A DNA stretch of 64,000 nucleotides from the NCBI RefSeq assembly GCF_002078015.1, contig NZ_LWBP01000112.1, forward strand, positions 106,717-170,716. Direction: 5' to 3'. The position numbers and the translations under genes were made by a program. This DNA is from Niastella populi (GTDB lineage: Bacteria; Bacteroidota; Bacteroidia; Chitinophagales; Chitinophagaceae). A model generated the notes under the pieces. That model was given only the letters and a program-made list of their open reading frames with translations, made no database searches and was not told the DNA's origin. Shown piece after piece: positions 60,340 through 64,000 of the stretch (position 1 is the first letter of the stretch; every line of letters starts with the position of its first letter).

Positions 60340-60384
60340 CTGCTGCCGGATACCCGTTTTGTGGGGCCGGGTATCCGGCAGCAG
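60340..60384. other. Perfect 17-bp inverted repeat between corA and dapF
   Basis: CTGCTGCCGGATACCCG and CGGGTATCCGGCAGCAG pair perfectly around an 11-base loop. No T-tract follows on either strand, so it is not a standard intrinsic terminator. It ends 6 bases before the dapF stop codon region on the minus strand. Confidence 0.8.
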
Positions 60385-60389
60385 GTAAA

Positions 60390-61175
60390 TTATTTTACTG
60401 TTACGTTTCCTTCAAACACCTTCTCGGCCGGGCCACATAACCAGATATTGTGATAGGTATCATCGCCGGTGCGGTCGAATTCAACCGTTAATTTTCCTCC
60501 ACGGGTTTGAACCGTTACATCGTTGAAACCCCGTTCGTTATGGTAACAAACCAGGGCGCTGGCTGTAACGCCGGTACCGCAGCTGAGGGTTTCATCTTCC
60601 ACACCGCGTTCATAGGTGCGAACAATGATCTCATCGTTATTCTTTTGCTCAACGAAGTTTACGTTAATGCCTTCTTTGGCGAAAGTGTTGCTGTAGCGAA
60701 TGTCTTTTCCTTTTTTATATACATCGAAATTCCACACATCTGTGGTCATTTTGATGTAGTGGGGCGAGCCTGTGTCGAGAATAAAATCGCCGTGATAGTC
60801 TTTTACCCCATCCACGTCTTTCATTTTGAGGCTCACGATGCCATCGTCATCTATTTCGGCCTCGTGCGGGCCGTCAACTGCAATAAAGAGGTATTTATCT
60901 TTTTGGATGCCGATATTATAAGCAAACTTCACCAGGCAGCGGCCGCCATTGCCGCACATGGTACTTTCGCGGCCATCGGCATTGTAATACTTCATTTCAA
61001 AATCGTAACCGGGGGCATTGTTCAGCAGCATCAGGCCATCGGCGCCGATGCCGAAGCGGCGGTTACATAAAAAGCGTACCTGTTCATTGGTTAAACCATT
61101 GTAACGTTCATCGCGATTATCCAGGATCACAAAGTCATTCCCTGTTCCCTGGTATTTGTGAAAGATCAATTCCAT
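60390..61175 (-). CDS. dapF: Diaminopimelate epimerase
   Basis: 261 residues. The two catalytic cysteines are visible: C74 in MCGNGGRCLVKFA and C199 in SCGTGVTASALV, with the substrate motifs FHKYQGTGNDFVIL at the N-terminus and YNADGRESTM. Known reaction: LL- to meso-diaminopimelate, for peptidoglycan and lysine. No neighbouring lysine gene. A TAACTTTG box lies about 35 bases upstream of the ATG. Confidence 0.96.
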   Translation of the reverse strand: MELIFHKYQGTGNDFVILDNRDERYNGLTNEQVRFLCNRRFGIGADGLMLLNNAPGYDFEMKYYNADGRESTMCGNGGRCLVKFAYNIGIQKDKYLFIAVDGPHEAEIDDDGIVSLKMKDVDGVKDYHGDFILDTGSPHYIKMTTDVWNFDVYKKGKDIRYSNTFAKEGINVNFVEQKNNDEIIVRTYERGVEDETLSCGTGVTASALVCYHNERGFNDVTVQTRGGKLTVEFDRTGDDTYHNIWLCGPAEKVFEGNVTVK

Positions 61176-61209
61176 AGTCTGTTGTTCCTTATTGCAATAT
61201 TACTACAAA

Positions 61210-61217
61210 CAAAGTTA
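61210..61217 (-). promoter_or_regulatory. -7 element TAACTTTG upstream of dapF
   Basis: Exact TAnnTTTG match on the minus strand, 34 bases before the start codon. No TTTG is seen at the -33 position. Confidence 0.4.
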
Positions 61218-61269
61218 GCCTGTTGTTTAGCTCACTTATTATAACATATCCTTATCTGCTACTACCCAA

Positions 61270-62145
61270 TTACCATGTACTTATAGTGTCGAGCGTTTTT
61301 TTGATCAACTGCTCAACGGCGGCCTGGCCATCGCGCGAAAACTGCCTGTTTACGCGATTGGCTACAATGGCGCTGATGGAAAGACAGTGATGGCCCAGCA
61401 GTTTGCCCAGTCCGTAAATACTGCTGGTTTCCATTTCAAAATTGGTAATGCGGTGGGGGCCGAAGGTGAATTGCGTAAGCCGGTCGATCAGGTGTGGGTG
61501 GCTAAGGCCCAACCGCAAAATGCGGCCCTGGGGACCATAAAACCCCGGACAGGTAACCGTAATACCGTGATGGAAGTTATTTACGAAATGTTTAATAAGA
61601 TGGGCGCTGCTGCCGCAGATATAGGGCTGTGAAATGCGATGGTTGAGCTGGGTTTGGGTAACGAACGACTGCAACAGGGCTTTTTCTTCCTCGTTTTCTT
61701 CGTACCGGTAAAAGTTCAGCAGGTTATCGATACCGAGCCCATGGGTAGAAACCACGAAGCTATCGGTAGGAATGTCGGCCTGCAGGGCGCCGGAAGTGCC
61801 CACGCGGATAATATTGAGCTGGGTAAGCTGCGGTTTTATGGTACGGGTTTCGAGGTCGATATTTACCAGGGCGTCGAGCTCGTTAAGCACGATATCGATA
61901 TTATCGGGTCCAATACCGGTTGAGATGACCGTAAGGCGGGTTTTGCCGAGGTAACCGGTATGGGAGATGAATTCGCGGTGGTTGCACTTGTGTTCTATGC
62001 GGTCGAAATGTTTACTTACGGCGGCCACCCTGCCGGGATCGCCCACGGTAATAATGGTAGGGGCGAGTTCCTCGGGGCGGAGGTCGAGATGGTAAACGGC
62101 CCCCCGTTTATTGATAATCAGTTCCGATTCCTGAATGCGTTGCAT
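61270..62145 (-). CDS. Nucleoside phosphorylase (uridine/purine phosphorylase family)
   Basis: 291 residues from the ATG; the frame extends 19 codons upstream to a weaker start. PNP/UDP-phosphorylase fold: IITVGDPGRVAAV (phosphate-binding Gly loop), VISTGIGPDNIDIVLNEL, IIRVGTSGALQADIP and NFEMETSSIYGLGKLLGHH, where MET(S) binds the ribose. Known reaction: phosphorolysis of nucleosides to base and ribose-1-phosphate. Uridine phosphorylase is the closest call by the motif spacing; purine specificity is possible. It is upstream of no minus-strand partner. Confidence 0.85.
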   Translation of the reverse strand: MQRIQESELIINKRGAVYHLDLRPEELAPTIITVGDPGRVAAVSKHFDRIEHKCNHREFISHTGYLGKTRLTVISTGIGPDNIDIVLNELDALVNIDLETRTIKPQLTQLNIIRVGTSGALQADIPTDSFVVSTHGLGIDNLLNFYRYEENEEEKALLQSFVTQTQLNHRISQPYICGSSAHLIKHFVNNFHHGITVTCPGFYGPQGRILRLGLSHPHLIDRLTQFTFGPHRITNFEMETSSIYGLGKLLGHHCLSISAIVANRVNRQFSRDGQAAVEQLIKKTLDTISTW

Positions 62146-62189
62146 AAAAAAGCTTTGAAAAGGTTGTTCCAAATATCCGACAAATATCC

Positions 62190-62197
62190 TACTTTTG
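62190..62197 (+). promoter_or_regulatory. -7 element TACTTTTG before the tRNA region
   Basis: Exact TAnnTTTG match, followed by C, about 50 bases before the degenerate tRNA-like element. The nearest TTG upstream is 23 bases away, somewhat long for a -33. Confidence 0.45.
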
Positions 62198-62246
62198 CAC
62201 ACCCCATTCGGAACGGGGACAAAACAGGGTTCCGGGTTCTCAAAAT

Positions 62247-62317
62247 GGTTCTGTGTTCGCCAGGTGGCGGATAGGCAGAGGTCAAAACCTTCAGAAGTTC
62301 GAATCTGCCTGGAATCT
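62247..62317 (+). pseudogene. Degenerate tRNA-like element (Cys/Leu-like)
   Basis: The 5' part GGTTCTGTG and the words TAGGCAGAG and GTTCGAATCTG are shared with the true tRNA-Cys 24 bases downstream. The acceptor GGTTCTG can pair with TGGAATC (with three wobble pairs), and a GAGG/CCTT hairpin carries a six-base TCAAAA loop. The anticodon loop is a base short, and AGAAG/CTGCC does not form a full T-stem, so it is not a standard tRNA. GGTGGCGGATAGGCAGA also resembles a leucine D-arm. A decayed or chimeric tRNA copy is the simplest reading. Confidence 0.5.
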
Positions 62318-62340
62318 AAATAAGGAACAGGAATAAAAAC

Positions 62341-62411
62341 GGTTCTGTGGCCGAGTGGCTAGGCAGAGCTCTGCAAAAGCTCCTACACCAGTTCGAATCT
62401 GGTCGGAACCT
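62341..62411 (+). tRNA. tRNA-Cys (GCA)
   Basis: 71 bases, cloverleaf complete. Acceptor GGTTCTG pairs CGGAACC with one T-G; anticodon arm GAGCT-CTGCAAA-AGCTC with anticodon GCA; T arm ACCAG-TTCGAAT-CTGGT; discriminator T. CCA is not encoded. A degenerate relative precedes it. The 3' end of the gene (GTTCGAATCTGGTCGGAAC) is a possible integration site; no integrase is in the window. Confidence 0.95.
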
Positions 62412-62540
62412 CGAAATCAAGGATCGCTGAAAAGCGGTCCTTTTTTAGTTTTATACAACTTTACAGTTACCGCGTGTTTTCGTCCACGAGCAGATGGCAT
62501 CAGCAATATTCATATTCAGTATTGCTACTTGTAAATCGGA

Positions 62541-62840
62541 CTAGTAATGGGGTTTTTGAAAATCAACCAACGTTTGTGTAAGTGTTAGTTCTTTTTGAAT
62601 CCGATTTATTGCTTCCATAGCTTTTTTTATTTCCAAATTCAACAGGGCAATCTCATCATTTCGCATACCTCTCAGGGGTTCTTCTGTGTACAATATGGCA
62701 ATGAAATCTTTTTGAAGTGCTTTGAAAATAGTTATTAAAAATTCGATGGACATAGTAGAACGCGAATAGGTGTCTGGGACTGTTTTATGGTTTTTGTATA
62801 TGCGGCTACCAATTCTTTTTGGGTTTATATTGCACTTCAT
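62541..62840 (-). CDS. Small helical protein, unknown
   Basis: 99 residues; an internal ATG would give 70. The C-terminal 65 residues (SIEFLITIFKALQKDFIAIL, RNDEIALLNLEIKKAMEAIN) are strongly helical and amphipathic, like a short dimeric or toxin-antitoxin-size protein; the N-terminal 30 residues are basic (KRIGSRIYKNHKT). No signal or membrane segment. I do not recognise the family. It is the first gene after tRNA-Cys on the opposite strand, in sequence that is more AT-rich than the rest. Confidence 0.45.
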   Translation of the reverse strand: MKCNINPKRIGSRIYKNHKTVPDTYSRSTMSIEFLITIFKALQKDFIAILYTEEPLRGMRNDEIALLNLEIKKAMEAINRIQKELTLTQTLVDFQKPHY

Positions 62841-63303
62841 TTTTCAAGTAATTTTAAAAGATGAACAGGGATGGATTTGAAAACAATAGCCTCCAAATGT
62901 TTTTACCATAAGCATAACACCTATACCCACGCGTTTAAGCAGCCTTTAAAATCGCACCAACTGACTGGATAGGCAACCAGATCTATAACAGTAACAAACC
63001 TTTAAAAACTAATAATCAAAGTGCAAAAGATGAACTGAAAGTGCAAAAATGAATACAGGGAATGGGTAACTTGCATAAGAATAATTACGCTTCGGCTGAT
63101 TGCACCGGAAGAAAAATAATAAGATCAGTAATAACATTTGCAGCGTTAAGATCTTCAATAAGGCACCAGCAAACAAATTTTTCCGCACAATAGCTATTGG
63201 TCGCAATTGCACCATACATTGCTGGCAATGGGATGCCGATTATGTTTTAATTCTATTAAAGCTAATAGCAGTCAAATTTCATCACCAATAAAAGCAAAGT
63301 CAT
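62841..63303. other. AT-rich gap without gene
   Basis: About 460 bases with no word repeat, hairpin terminator or convincing reading frame. It is visibly AT-richer than the preceding 60 kb, in keeping with an accessory border. Confidence 0.45.
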
Positions 63304-63891
63304 ATGGCAACTGAAATTTTTATCGAACCAGAACTGGAAACGCTACACAAACATGCTGAAGAATGGGAGCAACTGTGTGCCGGTTTGGGTCTTCAAAAAC
63401 AGCTTAAAAAAGCGGGTAGGGTAGAAAAAGTTGGAAATCCTTACATGAAACTGGATCCTCGTACAGAAAGAGTTTGCAAAATGCTTTGTCCGGAAAGAGC
63501 ACTATATACAGACTATGAAGTTAGTACAATGCCGCTGGAGGTTTTGCAGGAGATTCATCGCTGTAAAGAAAATGAATGGTTTCCTGCAATTGAAGTGTGG
63601 TTTGATGACAAATCACCCGACCCGTTTTTAATAGGCTATGACCGTAAAAAAGGTGACGCCAATAAATTCCTCATAGCGAGATGGGGTGATGAATTGTTGC
63701 CTTTCGAACAGTTAGAGAAAAAGGCAATTAGCCGGTACAAAATAGCCTATGGGCGAGCCTTAACCAGCCTTATAGCGGATTGTGAAGCACGCAAAAAGGA
63801 CATTGAAGGAGACATCAGGTCATATATAGACTTAGGTCATTTCAAATGGAATGGATTCGAATTCCCACATTTTTGCAATCCCATACCATGA
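63304..63891 (+). CDS. Hypothetical protein of the accessory tail
   Basis: 195 residues starting at a good ATG, MATEIFIEPELETLHKHAEE. The C-terminal half has a clear core: WFPAIEVWFDDKSPDPFLIG, FLIARWGDELLPFEQLEKKA. The last 60 residues are charged and helical, ending HFKWNGFEFPHFCNPIP. No signal or membrane segment. I do not recognise a named family. It is in an AT-rich region after tRNA-Cys and may belong to a mobile or accessory region that continues beyond the window. The last 109 bases carry no feature I can name. Confidence 0.7.
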   Translation: MATEIFIEPELETLHKHAEEWEQLCAGLGLQKQLKKAGRVEKVGNPYMKLDPRTERVCKMLCPERALYTDYEVSTMPLEVLQEIHRCKENEWFPAIEVWFDDKSPDPFLIGYDRKKGDANKFLIARWGDELLPFEQLEKKAISRYKIAYGRALTSLIADCEARKKDIEGDIRSYIDLGHFKWNGFEFPHFCNPIP

Positions 63892-64000
63892 ACAAATACC
63901 GGTCTGTATTCCCGGAAGCATGAGTCCGGCCCTGTATAAACTGTGGCAAACCTGATTCTAAATACTAACTGTCGTATAGCATAACATAGGATACACTTTT

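Noticed and set aside
63009..63215. 68-codon minus-strand frame with hydrophobic stretch
   Set aside because: Composition follows AT-rich DNA, no start context or homology signal; considered non-coding.
62412..64000. Prophage or integrated plasmid
   Set aside because: No integrase, recombinase, replication or capsid gene, and no repeat of the tRNA-Cys end inside the window.

Overview
The window is chromosomal DNA of a member of the Bacteroidota, most likely the Chitinophagaceae. Sequence evidence: several genes are preceded by the Bacteroidota promoter form TTTG-N19/20-TAnnTTTG or by its TAnnTTTG half close to the start codon, Shine-Dalgarno sequences are rare, and the gene content is typical of the phylum (bacillithiol enzyme, DUF6600 and DUF4397 proteins, a SusC-type plug module, dimeric NADP-IDH, Nramp-USP fusion). 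The genus is inference. No rRNA, CRISPR array, transposase or integrase was seen.

Left part (1-16 kb): the end of bshB1, the aguB-aguA pair (agmatine to putrescine), a LysR regulator with a threonine synthase-like enzyme, a universal stress protein, a GH20 hexosaminidase, a 1.2-kb gene-less stretch with three hairpin terminators and a possible small RNA, icd, two tandem Crp/Fnr-type regulators, and an mntR-mntH operon with a DtxR-type palindrome lying on its promoter. Middle (16-41 kb): a GT35 phosphorylase homologue without the PLP lysine, a MuiA-like protein with a SusC-plug-like insert, an FKBP isomerase, thioredoxin-fold proteins, an RlmK-like methyltransferase, an M28 peptidase, an ABC-F ATPase, a NodB deacetylase, a 24-residue-repeat DUF6600 protein, two small paralogous proteins ending in an EYPFC motif next to a CPBP protease, and the housekeeping yceD-rpmF-plsX group.

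Accessory core (41-56 kb): a sugar-phosphate transferase, a nucleotidyltransferase, three radical SAM proteins with B12-binding-type N-termini, one radical SAM/SPASM protein, two methyltransferases, glycosyltransferases of families 2, 87 and 9, and an ABC exporter. Overlapping genes indicate translational coupling. Together they look like a pathway that builds, modifies and exports a glycan or glycolipid. I cannot match it to a described pathway and regard it as the best candidate for an undescribed system.

Right part (56-64 kb): two adjacent exported proteins with a complete E/HxH/SxxD JAMM metalloprotease signature, a Nudix hydrolase, corA, dapF, a nucleoside phosphorylase, a degenerate tRNA-like copy followed by tRNA-Cys, and a sparse AT-rich tail with two unknown genes. 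Throughout, intergenic gaps carry degenerate short-word repeats (for example AGTTCATAGTTCACAG, GTTTATGGTTTATTG, AACGCTGAACGC), often as inverted pairs beside gene ends.
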